A DNA stretch of 64,000 nucleotides from Anagrus nilaparvatae (Eukaryota; Arthropoda; Insecta; Hymenoptera; Mymaridae), in assembly GCA_022575985.1 (NCBI GenBank), contig JAKSXM010000266.1, positions 2,232,001 to 2,296,000 on the forward strand, in the 5' to 3' direction. The notes below the pieces were generated by a model. It saw only the letters and a program-made list of their open reading frames with translations. It did no database searches and was not told the DNA's origin. Below, one piece after another: positions 1 through 12,068 of this stretch; position 1 is the stretch's first letter; every line of letters starts with the position of its first letter. The position numbers were made by a program, and so were the translations under genes.

Positions 1-111
1 GTCAATTAAAGAGGCTGTTGACCCTTCATCTAGAAATTCTAATACACGAACGCTTGCCCTTGGGCCTTTTAAAATTACTGGTAATATTTTAAGTATAGCA
101 TTATCCTCTAG
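1..111 (-). CDS. pol: BEL/Pao Pol N-terminus (retropepsin start), runs off the window
   Basis: After the Gag TGA the same frame stays open to the window edge. It encodes a segment ending in EFLDEGSTASLID. This is the entry to a Pao-type aspartic protease, with D-E-G-S at the position of the family D-S/T-G active site. The rest of Pol (protease, reverse transcriptase, RNase H, integrase) would lie beyond base 1. There is no ATG between the Gag stop and this motif, so expression would need stop-codon readthrough, or the TGA is a mutation in what was a fused gag-pol frame. Confidence 0.75.
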
Positions 112-114
112 TCA
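108..114 (-). promoter_or_regulatory. in-frame TGA-CTA-G between gag and pol (candidate readthrough site)
   Basis: On the minus strand the Gag frame reads GCA TGA CTA GAG, with TGA at 114-112 and CTA at 111-109. UGA followed by CUA(G) is an established leaky stop context in several viruses and animal genes. Gag and Pol are in frame 0 across it. Whether this element uses it is inference. Confidence 0.5.
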
Positions 115-1644
115 TGCAGAATTACTATGAGTCGCGTTTACTGATGCGCTGGATGAAGATGTAGATTTCCCATTAGAATCGTTCATATGCAGTAAAGTAT
201 TATGACCCCCATCGCACCCCTGCTTCTTGCATGCAGATGCCTTACATTGCCAAGAAAGATGACCTAATTTAAAGCATTTATAACAGCGTTCTTTCGCCCT
301 TATCCAGTTGTACCGATCGCTAGGATTCATATCTAGGAAGCCCTTACAAGTATAAATATGATGTCTCTCATCATCACAAAAATAGCACTTCTCGAACCTT
401 TTTTGGCCTTTTGCCGTATTTATGGCATTTACTCTTCTGCCCGCGGGGCGCTTATCATCACGTTTTCCTGTCTCACGAGGCGCCCCTCGTAAAATTCTCG
501 CTGTGCCAGCATTACTGGCCAACTGCGCTTCGCGGTCTAAAAAGTCACCCAATGCTTTCATGTTAGAAGGGCTAGTTAAGCTACCCACATACTCATTATA
601 TTTGTAAACCATGGCCATCGGCAACTTGTTCATTAAATCTTCTAAAAGTTCTATGTTATTTATGTAACCGGAATGACCTACTGAAAGCATTGCTGCTACA
701 TTATTTTTGACTACTGAAGCGAAAGAAATAATATCGATTTTACCGGAAGTTAATTTTGGTAGCTCCCGAATGGCTTTAACTAATTTCAGAACCACTTCAG
801 CCTCGTTACCGTAACGGCGCTCTAAAGCGTTCATAATTTCTCGCCCACTATCAGTGGTCATCATTAAACTTGACACGGCTTCACGCGCCTCCCCCTGTAA
901 GCATTCAAAAAGCCTTTGAACGTTTTCAGCATCGGTAAACTCTCCTAAAATCGTCGACTGTTCAAAAGCCTTTTTAAAGCGTAACCACTCTAAGGTGTTG
1001 CCGCTGAATGATAATTTTTGCTTTTGGACAGTCAAACGGTTTAATAATCCCGGCTGCCTATTATTTGGAGTCGAACTTCTAAATTCGCGGAAAGCTTCAG
1101 CTACAGCCTGAGTAACCGATGCTGAGATGCTACCATCAATTTGCGATGTCGAAGCTTGATCAACAAGCGCACGGGAAGCAGTTGCAGTAGCTAACTGCAT
1201 CTCAATTTGCTCCCGTTCCGCATTAAGCAAACGTAACTTAGCACGACTTGTTTCCATTTCGATTTCTAACTTTCGCTTTCGTAAAAGCGCAACACTTTGT
1301 ACCGGGTCCCTGGAGTCTTCCGTAGTATGTGCGGGAGCACCTTCCATAGTAGCGAGCGGGGTACCACTTTCACTTTCACCCGGCCTTTCAAAATTTTCAA
1401 GAATCGGACCTCGTCCCCTCCCAACTACACTATTCTCTCCGGCAGACTCCGTGATCCCTCGGGCCCGTCCGAGATCACTCCCTCTACCACTTTCACTTTC
1501 ATTCAACTCTACGATTCTATTTCGTAGGACCCGACCGGGAGCATCAAGGCGCCTAGTTGATTGCGCATTAATATTATCTATTCCTGGGGTAGGTGGGAGA
1601 CCTCGACCGCGCCCAATACCACGACCTCTTCCTCTTCGGGACAT
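112..1644 (-). CDS. gag: BEL/Pao retrotransposon Gag
   Basis: Predicted Gag of a BEL/Pao LTR retrotransposon, 510 aa, which would form the particle and bind element RNA. It starts at an ATG at 1644 with an Arg-Gly-rich basic N-terminus, followed by a charged helical stretch around residues 120-150. A conserved capsid-like region of the Pao Gag type (around residues 200-370) carries the family-typical segment LEWLRFKKAFEQS. Near the C-terminus are two cysteine-histidine knuckles, CYFCDDERHHIYTC and CYKCFKLGHLSWQC, followed by CKKQGCDGGHNTLLH. The frame is undamaged over its whole length and is visibly more GC-rich than the flanks, which suggests a recent insertion. It ends in TGA at 112-114, and pol continues in the same frame. 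Family assignment rests on domain order and the LTR/primer site just upstream. Confidence 0.9.
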   Translation of the reverse strand: MSRRGRGRGIGRGRGLPPTPGIDNINAQSTRRLDAPGRVLRNRIVELNESESGRGSDLGRARGITESAGENSVVGRGRGPILENFERPGESESGTPLATMEGAPAHTTEDSRDPVQSVALLRKRKLEIEMETSRAKLRLLNAEREQIEMQLATATASRALVDQASTSQIDGSISASVTQAVAEAFREFRSSTPNNRQPGLLNRLTVQKQKLSFSGNTLEWLRFKKAFEQSTILGEFTDAENVQRLFECLQGEAREAVSSLMMTTDSGREIMNALERRYGNEAEVVLKLVKAIRELPKLTSGKIDIISFASVVKNNVAAMLSVGHSGYINNIELLEDLMNKLPMAMVYKYNEYVGSLTSPSNMKALGDFLDREAQLASNAGTARILRGAPRETGKRDDKRPAGRRVNAINTAKGQKRFEKCYFCDDERHHIYTCKGFLDMNPSDRYNWIRAKERCYKCFKLGHLSWQCKASACKKQGCDGGHNTLLHMNDSNGKSTSSSSASVNATHSNSA

Positions 1645-1774
1645 ATTATATATAAAATTAATTACGCACTTTTAAAAAAAGACGCAGGGCCCAAATAATA
1701 TATAAAATATTTTCATAATAAAAAATTATGTGTATATATATATGTATATAAAAAAGCAAAAAATCATGCACAAA

Positions 1775-1902
1775 AAAACTTACACCAGGTTACTATATCC
1801 GGTAAATTTTTCCCGGGTTATTCGGCACCAATGTTAAATTTAAAATAATAATAATAATAATAATAGGTTAGGAAAAATAAATAAAACACTGGTGTAAGTT
1901 TT
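1775..1902 (-). other. U5-leader stem bracketing the primer site
   Basis: AAAACTTACACCAG at 1775-1788 (leader) is the exact reverse complement of CTGGTGTAAGTTTT at 1889-1902 (inside the LTR). In the element RNA these 14 bases could pair and leave the primer site at 1811-1830 in the loop, as in retroviral U5-leader stems. Confidence 0.5.
1811..1830 (-). other. primer binding site, tRNA-Phe-like
   Basis: On the plus strand TCCCGGGTTATTCGGCACCA lies one base inside the LTR end. It closely resembles the 3' end of insect tRNA-Phe (…CCGGGTTTCGGCACCA) with two extra bases (AT) in the middle. The minus-strand element would therefore have its minus-strand DNA primed here. The match to the CCA end is exact; the tRNA identity is from memory of tRNA-Phe and is tentative. 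Confidence 0.6.
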
Positions 1903-2526
1903 CTTAATATTGTTCAAACGTTAAAATAGTTGGAGGCCCTGAAAAGGGCCTAAACACACTCTCTAGCACACTAAATAACACAAGAATACTACTCAAGTAT
2001 TCACTTTCATACAGATTCAAACTCAAACCTGGTTGAAGCCCACTGGCTTCTCCTTGATTCACAACTGCCACTGCAGCTAAACACAACCCACTGGTCGTCT
2101 GGTACGGACCCCAGCCGCCTTGATTCCAATATAAATTGACAGCTGAACTGCAATTGATTCAGCCACACACACAATTCACTTTCAACACAGTAGCAATCAG
2201 AGCAAAATCCAAGCGGGTCACGATGACGTGCAGCACAAGCCAAGCTTCTACAGGTAGCGAAGAGCCAAGAACGTGCAACAGGTACAACGGATAAAAATGT
2301 AGTAATGCATCAATCACAGCGAATATATAAAAGCGTGGTCTTGTTCAAGGTGGCGTAGGCGTAATGCCCTATACATATATATATATATACATAATATAAC
2401 GCATAGAGACCGCGGGAACGGCTTGTGACGCGCGCGCAACCAGACCGCTCCTTTCAATAAGACCCGTTACTATGAGAGACGCTTGACAAGTATCTGTCTA
2501 GCCCGCTCTCATTCAAAAAAATAACA
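1832..2526 (-). repeat. 5' LTR of the BEL/Pao element
   Basis: The block of 695 bases begins TGTTA and ends TAACA on the plus strand, i.e. the short inverted ends expected of an LTR. Its gag-proximal edge is one base from the primer site. On the minus strand a TATA-like box (TTTATATATTCGC) lies at about 2318-2331, and an (AAT)n run occurs at 1847-1865. The partner LTR would be outside the window, so target duplications cannot be compared. The small open frames inside are not genes. Confidence 0.7.
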
Positions 2527-2967
2527 CTAAAAAAAAATATATATTAAAATCTCTCATTTTTAACATAATTAAAGTATTTAAGAAATATTTTGAACTAAAT
2601 AATAAATTTATTAAAAAAATATTTTATTGCAAAAATTTTTATGGGATAAATAGCATAGATAAAATAGATATCAATTTAGTTTGATCGTTTTGGTGATATA
2701 GATTTTGAATTAAGAGGTGATTAAAATGAGATGTAAGTAAAGTAATGCTGCTATAGTTGGTGGCACTAATCTTTTATTAAAACCTGGCAGTTAATTATAA
2801 TTTCACAAATTAAGTATGCTATAAAGTTTAATATTTATACCAATAAAATTTTGTTAAAGAATTTTTAAATGAAAAAAAAAAATTATTTTAATTTAGCGCA
2901 GTAACATTTATAATTTTTAGACATCAACAAATAGTGTAGTAATTAAATATCAAAAATTACTGTCACA

Positions 2968-3001
2968 TTCTGCCGAGCGTAGCGAGGCCAATCAGCTAGT
3001 A
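2968..3001 (+). mobile_element. Helitron 3' end
   Basis: GCCGAGCGTAGCGAGGCCAA followed by TCAGCTAG and then T. A GC-rich short palindromic segment just before a terminal CTAG, inserted ahead of T, is the 3' end of a Helitron. A similar end in inverse orientation is at 25315. The body would extend leftwards but the 5' end could not be placed. Confidence 0.5.
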
Positions 3002-3284
3002 TATATATATTTACAAAGTATAAAATGTTATAGTACCTATAATTTTGGGCAGCGATGGATCTGGACTTTGATTTGGGGGGGGGGGAAATTAAAAAAAAAT
3101 TTTTTTTTAATTATTTCAAAAAATATAAATGGATTACGACCTTTTTAGACTCATGTAAAAATAAAAAACAATTTTATTTTACGTCCTAAAATAATTCATT
3201 TATATTTTTTGAAAGATTTGTTTGGACATTCAAAATAAATTTAAAATTATTATTATATTATTATTCTGATAATAAATATTTTTA

Positions 3285-3690
3285 TCCTAGACCTCTAAAA
3301 TAATAGATGGCCCAGATCACACGTAAACTGCGATTGCGTGTCATTCTTTTTTTTACAGCCAAAGACAAAACATAAGTATTCTTCATAGGTGTCAAGAAAA
3401 AACGTATTTTCGATTCGCATCGCGACCGGCAAAGACACGACTGTTTTCTCGCCACAGACGCAGAAAAATTTTATACGGCTCTTTTCCATAAATAAAGGCA
3501 AATTTTCACTTGCGATTGAAATCGCTCTTTTTGTGCGATTACGCCTGGTTTATCCGCTGCATTGAAAAAAAATTTCAAAAATGAAAGAAGCGCAGAAATT
3601 TTGTCCGATTGTTTTTAAGCCATCTTTAGTGGTTCGCGTGTCAGTTGTCCTAAAAATATTTTTTAGATGTGACATTTAAATGAGCGCCCC
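3285..3690. repeat. dispersed repeat family, copy 1
   Basis: Contains GGCCCAGATCACACG and a segment near 3470-3640 (CGTATAAAATTTT-type strings on the minus strand, TTGCGATTGAAAT, AAATTTCAAAAATGAAAGAAGCG). The same strings recur at about 4640-4880 and 6664-6800. Relative order and strand differ between copies, so it is a broken, rearranged family of unknown class. Confidence 0.4.
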
Positions 3691-4634
3691 CAATCATTAT
3701 TAGTAAATTTTTTTTCTCACAATTAAGGTATAAATTAATTTTTGGTATATTTTGGATAATTTTATCGATAAAAAATTATATTGATAGCGATTTGAACTAT
3801 GGAAATTAAAACGAAAAATCCAAAAAGTAAAATTATAGCTAATGAGAAAAAAAATTTTGGCTTCGGTGGAATTTACCGAGTTCTTCCATTTCTTCATAAA
3901 AAAAAAATGTTTCAACCAGTTGCACACCAATTATAAAATGTTAATAAGCCAAATTTTATCTCTTCAAAAAATTTTTATATAATAAAGTAAAAACTGAAAC
4001 ACATATAGGTATTTTAAATTACATAAATTTTTATTTACTAAACTCATGAAGTCCTCTCCCTCTCTAACTATCTCTATCACTCTCCCTCGCTCTCTCTCTG
4101 TTTTCATGAATCAACTAATAAGTTATATTTTAAAAATTAAGTTTTTTTTTATAATTTATGCAGGCGTGCGTTTTTACTATTCTATTAATTGGACCAATAT
4201 ATACCTACTCCAATTATCCTAGGTCAATAAAAATTATTCTCGGTTAATAAATCAGATATTAGTAATTTTTACAAAATAATGGTATAGATATTTTTTTAGG
4301 TGTGTTTTTTATTATATTTTTTTTTTTAATATTTTTCTTTTATTTACGCATTTAAGAACTCGAAATTATACTGTTATGACCCATAACTTTCTTAATTAAT
4401 ATTATATTATGCGAAAATAATATTTACTTTATACGTATTTAATTTTATTAAATAATTTAATTAAAGTTTACGTTAGATCTATTTGAAAAAAAATGTTTAT
4501 AACACTTGTTTCTTTATTGTTTCCTTTCTAAAAATGAATTAAATGCAGTTTTAAAAGTATTAAAACTTTGTTAGGCTTTAAATTGATGGATACTTATCAC
4601 GTAATTTAAAAAGGTATTATTCAATAATACTTTA

Positions 4635-4905
4635 TTTACGGCTCGCGTCTAGAAAAGTAAAGAATGGTCCATAGAGAAAGTAAATTTCCTTCCAAGGCCA
4701 AGCCAAGGATGGTAAATTAAACTGCAATTTGGGTCATTCTATAAGGCACATTTTTATTTGCGATTGAAATAGTTTTTTTGTGAGATTAATATGATCGTAT
4801 GATAAAAAATTTCAAAAATGAAAGAAGCGATTAAAAAAGTTGGAGTATTTCAACTTTTTAAATCACGAGTATTTCGTCCGATCGTTTTCATCTTTTCTGC
4901 TGTTG
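4635..4905 (+). repeat. dispersed repeat family, copy 2
   Basis: Starts TACGGCTCGCGTCTAGAAAA, continues with AGTAAAGAATGG and CCTTCCAAGGCCAAGCCAAGG, then TTGCGATTGAAAT and AAATTTCAAAAATGAAAGAAG, parallel to parts of the copies at 3285 and 6664. No coding content is seen. Confidence 0.45.
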
Positions 4906-5219
4906 CATAAAATAGAGGCGTGTATTTTTGAAAAACACCTAAAGATAATATTCAATTTTTGTAAAAAAAAATTTTCTTTCCAAATTATTTCGGGCACAAA
5001 TCAATAAAAACATATTTGTATTATAAATATTTTTTTTTTATTACATTTTAAGAAAAAGAAATGAAAGTATAATATAAAGGTCAATGGGATTTCCAAAAAT
5101 TCAATTATAATTATAATTCAGTCATCTGTCCTAATAAATAAATAAATTTTATAGCTTTAAATTGAAATCATAAAATATAATTTGAAGATTCAAAATTGTA
5201 AAACTCTTTGTGAAATTTA

Positions 5220-5254
<35 letters not shown>

Positions 5255-6663
5255 ATACTACTTTTTATAAAAAATATTGGTATACAAATCTCTATACTTT
5301 TATAATATGTTAATTTGATAGACATAAAATTAAATATTATTAATACAGTTCAGCTTCCTTAATAAAAATTGCCAAATTCTTTGAGGGACTAATAAAAATT
5401 ATACTGTTATTTTTAATAATAGAAATATAAAAGGTAATAAATAACTTTACAATTACGCTTTGAATTAAATATTTTTACTTAAAAAATTTTTTACCTGTTA
5501 TTTCAAATAAAATTTTTTTTATAGCAATTAGTAGTATTTTTATAGTAGGTATTTTAATTTTAATTTTTATAGTATTTATAGTATTTTTTGTAGTAAAGAA
5601 GCCGGTTTTCGATATTACGATTTTTTTTATTAAAAATTGACTCATAAAATGTTTTGAAAAGCTACTTTTTATTTAATTTCTTTTTTTTTCTTTTATTATA
5701 ATTTCAGTCAATTTACAACTTTTCATGAGAAGACATCACGTACTGTTAACAAATAAGTATTCATTACTTTAGTTCATAATATTTTTTAATTTTTGAAAGT
5801 GATTTTTGTGTTGAAAAAACCATGGAAAATTTTGAAAATTTGGGCAGTAAAAACGATACATACAGTAAGTATTATATTGCCTACTATTTTGCTATTGTCT
5901 TTATTTAAAGATAATTGATTTAAGAAATTTTGCGAAAATTGTAATACTTTTAAAATTGATTCATAAAAAACAATGATTAAAAAATATAAAAATATAATTG
6001 ATTATAAGAAAGAATGTATTTAATATTATTACACGACAAAAAATTTTACTCTACTTGTAGCAAATAGATTACCGCTTCTCTCAAATGGAATTTAATTTCA
6101 CACATGCAGGCTTTTTTTTTGCATTTTATAGGAAAACTTATATGGCTCAATTTAAACCAAACCGAGATAAGATGAAAGATAATTTTTTTCATGAAAATTG
6201 AAAATTTTTTTCTCACAATTTTTTGCATTTAAAATAAAAAAAAACAGTAATATTTTTTTCCTTTTTGAAAGCAGTACTTCATTTTTTGCTGCGGAAGTAC
6301 TAGTCTTAGAAATATTTTTTATAGTCAAATTTTTTTTTCTTCAAAATTTTTTACATAAAAAAATAAAAATAATAGAAATATTTTTTTCTTCCTAATTTAT
6401 TTCTATAAAAGCTTTTTATTTATTAATTTTTTTTTATTTCTAATATTATCTGAAAATATGGTTTTTACTCTAATCTCGAATCTGATACTCAATTTTCAAA
6501 AAATTTTATTCTCAACATTTTTCACAAAAAAAAATAAAAAGAGCAGAAATATTTTTTTTCTTTTTGAACGTATTACCTAATTTATTCTTATAAAAGTACT
6601 AATATTTGAAAATAATGTTTTTACTCGATATATCAAATCTTATACTCAATTTAAAAAATAGTA

Positions 6664-6800
6664 TATTTACGGCTCGTGTCCAGAAAAGTAAAGAATCTCC
6701 CAAATCACACATCCTTCCGAGGCGAAGCCGAAAATGGTAAACTGTAATTTGGGGAATTTTTATTTATGGACAAGGGCCGTATAAAACTTTCGTGGCTACT
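6664..6800 (+). repeat. dispersed repeat family, copy 3
   Basis: TTTACGGCTCGTGTCCAGAA, AGTAAAGAATC and CCTTCCGAGGCGAAGCCG match copy 2. The end (TTTATGGACAAGGGCCGTAT) matches the reverse complement of part of copy 1, which shows internal rearrangement. Confidence 0.4.
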
Positions 6801-7080
6801 GCCCAGAAAATTTTTTTTTCTTAAAATTTTTTACATAAAAAAATATTTAAAAAAAACCATTGTTTTTTTTAATTTTTGAAAGTAGTATTTAATTTTTTTT
6901 AAGAATGTACTAATACCTAAAAATATGTTTTCTTTCGACATTTCAAATAAAAATCATAATAAGTTAGGTTATTATAAATAAATTATAAATAATATATAAT
7001 TTTATAATATATATAAATTATATATAATTTTTAAATGTTTATATTTTTTAAATTATACCTTTATTTATATATATATATTT

Positions 7081-8474
7081 GAGTGGACCTATTTTTGGAC
7101 TTTGTGGAAAAACTTTGCTCCCCGGATTTTTTTGTGAAGTTTTGGTCATGAATAGTTCCCAGTTCCAAGGATTTTGCTTTCGCCTTGGAAAAACACGTGC
7201 CTGTAACCACCTCAATTTTCCCATTTAAATAACATGAGAATTTTGAGTTTTTAGCTATAGAAATTTTTACGAAAGGCAAAAACCGTTTTAAAATGCTAAT
7301 TTTTACTGGAAAACATACTTTTATATGTTATAAAGACATGAAAACAGCCCTGCTTTCATTCCAAGGGGAATTTTGGGGCTAGATACGCATATTTACGTGT
7401 TGGCTCAAAGTTATAAAATAGGTTTTTCGATAATTTTCAATAAAACGCTACAACCTCAAAAATTAACCAAAATACTTCTAGTTAGTCTACTTTTTTGGTG
7501 TAAGAGTTACCTTTCAAACTACGTCAGCCGTATATTTTTATCACTGTTTCTCTCAGCGCTATAGTCAATTAATCTACTGGTAATTTTTGACCCGAAATGA
7601 CCAATTTTTAAATTTATTTAAATTGCTACCAAAATTGTAATTTTTGACAAAATTGAGTTTTTTAAGCCTTAAAAATTTTTTAGATGCTTCAAATTTCCAA
7701 AAATTTTTTACTTGTTTCTTTTGTTTTATTAGTTTTTAAGATATTGCTTTTCAAAGATAATGATATAAATTGACTTTTTTTTTAAACCCTGAAATTAGGA
7801 CTCCGACTTTAAATTATAATCCTTGATTAATAAATTTATTTAAAAGCAATGAATAAAAAATTTTTGGAAACTTGTAAAAAATTTTTAAGGCCTTTCAAAT
7901 TCAATTTCGTCAAAAATTACAATTTTGGCAGCAATTACAATAAAATTTAAAATTGGTCATTTAGGGTCAAAAATTACCAGTAGATTAATTGACTATAGCG
8001 CTGAGAGAAACAGTGATAAAAATATACGGCTGACGTAGTTTGAATGGTGACTCTTACGACAAAAAAAGTAGACTAACTAGAAGTATTATGGTTAATTTTT
8101 GAAGTTGTAGAGTTTTATTGAAAATTATCGAAAAACCTATTTTATAACATTGAGCCAACACGTAAATTTGCGTATGTAGCCCTAAAATTCCCCTTGGAAT
8201 GAATGCAGGGCTGTTTTCATGTTTTTACAACATATAAAAGTTTTCCAGTAAAAATGAGCATTTTAAAACGCTTTTTGCCTTTTGTAAAAATTTGTATAGC
8301 TAAAAACTCAAAATGCCCATGTTATTTAAATGGGAAAATTGAGGTGGTTACAGGCACGTGTTTTTGCAAGGCGAAAGCAAAATCCTTGGAACTGGGAACT
8401 TTTTATGACCAAAACTTCACAAAAAAACCCGGGGAGTTAAGTTTTTCCACAAAGTCCAAAAATAGGAGCACTCT
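7081..8474. mobile_element. foldback element copy 1 (long inverted repeats)
   Basis: The ends GAGTGGACCTATTTTTGGAC and (reverse complement) GAGTGCTCCTATTTTTGGAC start two arms of about 600 bases (7081-about 7690 and about 7870-8474) that are near reverse complements. They flank a loop of roughly 180 bases. Both ends abut TATATA runs. A second, partly deleted copy lies at 26234-27277. There is no transposase, so this is a non-autonomous foldback or MITE-like element. The small open frames in the arms recur only because the arms are alike. Confidence 0.8.
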
Positions 8475-9191
8475 AATATATATATGGGTGTATCCATTAC
8501 TTTTCATACAAAAGTGGGCGCACGCATGTCACCGATTGGTCTCAAATTTTTAGAATATGTTTGGGGTTATAAAAAACTCACCTAGCCAAATTTTTAGCCC
8601 TCTAGAACAATATTGGGCCAAGTTATGACCTCCAAAAGGTCCAAAAAATTACCTATTTTAGCCTATTTTCAAAATTTCTCCATTCCCTTAATTTTCAGTC
8701 AAATTACTTCCGGTTGGTCGCATTTTTTTGGTATAGGCTTCAGAATTTACCAAAAAAATTTATAGACACTTTTATCACGTAGATTTTATTTGGCGATAAA
8801 AAATGTTAGATGACTGAAACGAAAAAAAACAGGAATTTCAAATTGGTGCCAAATCTGGAAATCTTTATATAACTACTTCCGGTTAGTTGCAAAATTATGT
8901 ACTACTCAAGAACTTTCGAATGCAATCTACAAAATTAAAAACGGCTTATTTTATCCGGAGTTATGCGTATTTTAGTTTGGTCGTTTTTCGGAAATTTTGA
9001 TTTTTTTGCGTTTTCAAATTACTAGATAAAAAAAAATGATAAAAAAAATGGTAAAAAAAAGAATAAAAAAATATATAAAAATAAATAATAAAAAAAAATG
9101 AAATTTTTTTTTAACAAAATTGTGTATTAATAATTAAATATATAAATTTTTTTTAATTTTTTGGAATGCATTCTTATAATGAAATATTTAA
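8475..9191. other. non-coding stretch, probable repeat
   Basis: Begins right after the foldback element with a TA run. It has a repetitive texture of related phrases (CCAAATTTTTAGCCC, TTACTTCCGGTTGGTCGCA, ACTACTTCCGGTTAGTTGCA) that suggest an internally duplicated old repeat. No gene is seen. Confidence 0.35.
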
Positions 9192-9212
9192 TTGACCTTT
9201 GAAATTATAAAC

Positions 9213-10640
9213 GATGAGTGCCCCAAGGCTCAGTACTTGGTCCTGTTTTGTATTTACATGAATGATCTAAAGGATCACTTGGATGAGCATAGCACTTTCA
9301 GGCTTTTGTATGCTGATGATCTTCATATATATGTCCAAACACCATTACATCTAATAGAGCAGGGCATAGAACAATTAACAAAGTCAGCAAAAATAGTGGT
9401 GTCATGGGCAGAAGCAAATGGCTTATCCTTAAATATTAAAAAGACCAAGGCCATTGTTTTCGGATCTTTTAAATCCTTAAAAACATTCAAAATGCTAGAC
9501 ATACCAAAAATAAATCTCAATATGAATGGTGACTGTATCCAATTTGTGGATCAAGTTACCTGCCTTGGTGTTATACTTGATAATACCCTCTCCTGGCGTT
9601 CTCACATTCAACAGGTCACCAAAAAAGTGAATAGGGTACTCTATGGTCTTCGAATCATCAGGCCCTGCACATCTCAAAATCTCCGTAAACGTCTAGTTGA
9701 ATCACTAGTGATGCCGCATTTAGATTATTGTAGTGTTGTTTACTCTGATATTTCTAAACAGCTGACTGACCAGCTCCAGAGACTTTCTAACTCAAGCATT
9801 AGATATATTTTTGGTCTAAAACGGCAGGAGCATATTACTCCTTACAGGAGACGACTTAACTGGATGCAAATAACCACGCGCATGGACTATTTTGCATCAT
9901 TGACTATGTATAAAATAATACGTATGAAACAACCCCCTTTTCTGTTACCTCTATTTAAACCATACAAAAGAGACAGACCAACTCGTGGACCACGTAAAGA
10001 TCTGGATATACCCTCCGTTATACACAATTGGGGTTTACAATCTTTTCAAGTTAAATATGCTAAATTTTGGAATAAAATTCCTCCATGCATACGTGATCTC
10101 CCATCATATAACCAGTTTAAAAATAGTATTAAAAAATATTTATTTAGTCTGGATAATAAATAACTATTAATTTACTTTATTCACTTACTTATTTTAATTT
10201 ATACTTTATTTACCATATTTAATTAATTTATTGACTATTTTTATTGACTAATTCTATTAATTATTGACTATATATTATATTATATATTTATCATTTACTG
10301 TTATTTAAATATAATTATTGACTGTTATTTATTTACTTATAGATTTATTGACGTTATAGCAATTGTTATATAGATATATAGATACTTATCAATTAATTAT
10401 TAGTGTCAGATTGTTGTTGACCTTAATTTGATTTTATTTGAATTATTTTACTTTAACATTTACTCTAATTATGAATATTATTTTTATTTTCAATTTTATC
10501 ATATATTGTATTTTAAAATCTTATACAAATTGTAAACATTATTTCTGTATCATATATTGTATTAATTTATATTTCAATTGTAAATGAGTGTATACTAAAT
10601 TTTTGTCATGGCAAATAAACTGAATAATAATAATAATAAA
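9213..10640 (+). pseudogene. 5'-truncated non-LTR retrotransposon (LINE) reverse transcriptase
   Basis: The C-terminal part of a LINE reverse transcriptase of the jockey/CR1 type. Similarity begins at about 9214 with VPQGSVLGP in one frame. It passes by a one-base slip near 9240-9250 into the long frame ending at 10163, which holds YADD (9309-9320), then WAEANGLSLNIKKTK and a thumb region with LVESLVMPHLDYCSVVY. A C-terminal segment YAKFWNKIPPCIRDLPSYNQF is typical of these LINEs. The endonuclease and N-terminal RT are missing. A 3' untranslated region of about 450 bases ends in GGCAAATAAACTG followed by (AAT)n at about 10610-10640, the usual simple-repeat LINE tail. It is a dead-on-arrival copy. 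Confidence 0.85.
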
Positions 10641-12068
10641 CTTTTTCGTTATAAAAAAATACCTTTTATTTTTTTTTATTTTTTTTTATAATAAATTATC
10701 AATAATTACTTTTTAGCATCAACACTCATAAAAGTAGAAATTTGGAAAAATTAATTGATTAATTATTAATTAATCAATTAATTTTTTTTTATTATTGACC
10801 AGATAACGCGAGTATAAAAGAATTTTAGCATAGGCATAAAATGGGAATATTTACTCGCGTTTGAAAAGAAATTTGAGTCATATTGGTGCTTATTGTTTAA
10901 TTATAAAAATTTCCATGAGATATTTTTCTATGTAAACTTTCATGATGAGAAATTTTAGTTAATATTTTTTAATTACTATATTGACTGGTGACATTCTGGT
11001 AACAGTTTATTATTAAAAACATAGTGATATAAATTTTTTTTTTTATATAATATTAGTGTATTAACCTTACTACATAGTTATATTTATGTTTATTATTTTT
11101 GTTTATCTAATTTTTATTATTATCCTGATTAATACATTTTTTTTTTGATTAAATGTATTAAATAATTAAATTTAAATTGACACATTTTCAGTTACTTAAA
11201 GATTGGATATACAAACCATTAACTACTCATACACATTTTAACTTACACTATTAGATACTATAGTTTTATGCATATTTTCTTACATATATTCATACATTTA
11301 TATGTGAGAATGATCGGTTTAAATTTTTAATTTTTTGTTCTATTTTTTTTATATATATTAATTTGTTCTAAAATTTGTCTCGTTTCTTTGATCGTTAGGT
11401 TTCGCGAATTTCAAACCCCGGTGAAAAATTGTTTTTTCGTAGCCAATACATTTGACATAAGTAGGGATGGCGATTTTTTGTGCTTGAGACAGGTTTGTGG
11501 TATATTCAGGGGTATATTAGGATCACTAACAAAAAATAGATATGGGTTTGTAATGCAGGAACGTTCTATTATTTTGATTAAAACAGTTTCACAATAGAGT
11601 TGGATTTTTCGTGTAAGTTTATCAGTTTTTTTTTACAACGTCCTTATCACCATCAACATTAATAGTTACCATTTCTATATTTTTTTTTATGATATACTAC
11701 CTGAAAAGGTTATATATTATTCTTTTATCCCTATTCTGGAGATTAATTTTGTTTTTCCTATACATACAGTTTTTTTTTATATAATATCGAATAAGGGAAA
11801 GGAGGTGTAGTGATAAATTGGTACAAACAACAAAATACAATGGAATTATTTTAATCACAGTTTAATTTGTTAATTATATTATTTTTTGATATACAGTTTA
11901 AATTTTAATAATAATAATTTCATATATTTTGGTTTAGATTTGGTTTGTTTAAACTAAATTTATTTCTTCTATAACTAATGCCTGATCTTCAATGGGCATA
12001 CCTTGAACATGAGGAAAATTTCTTGCCCAGCGATTGTTTTCGCGATAAAAAAAAGATGACCAGGATAT
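10641..12068. other. AT-rich non-coding stretch
   Basis: No gene is recognised. It includes (ATTAATTGATT)-type inverted sequence near 10752-10785, repeated TTTTTTTATATA motifs and a small open frame at 11388-11597 that lacks any recognisable domain. Confidence 0.5.

Larger units (their letters stand above)
2527..7080. other. AT-rich non-coding stretch with dispersed repeats
   Basis: No convincing gene. It holds low-complexity A/T runs, including an uninterrupted run of about 30 A near 5223-5252, and the individual repeats listed separately. Short open frames here are AT-rich and resemble no family I know. Confidence 0.6.

Noticed and set aside
2007..2243. Small cysteine-containing open frame
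   Set aside because: It lies wholly inside the LTR and lacks coding character.
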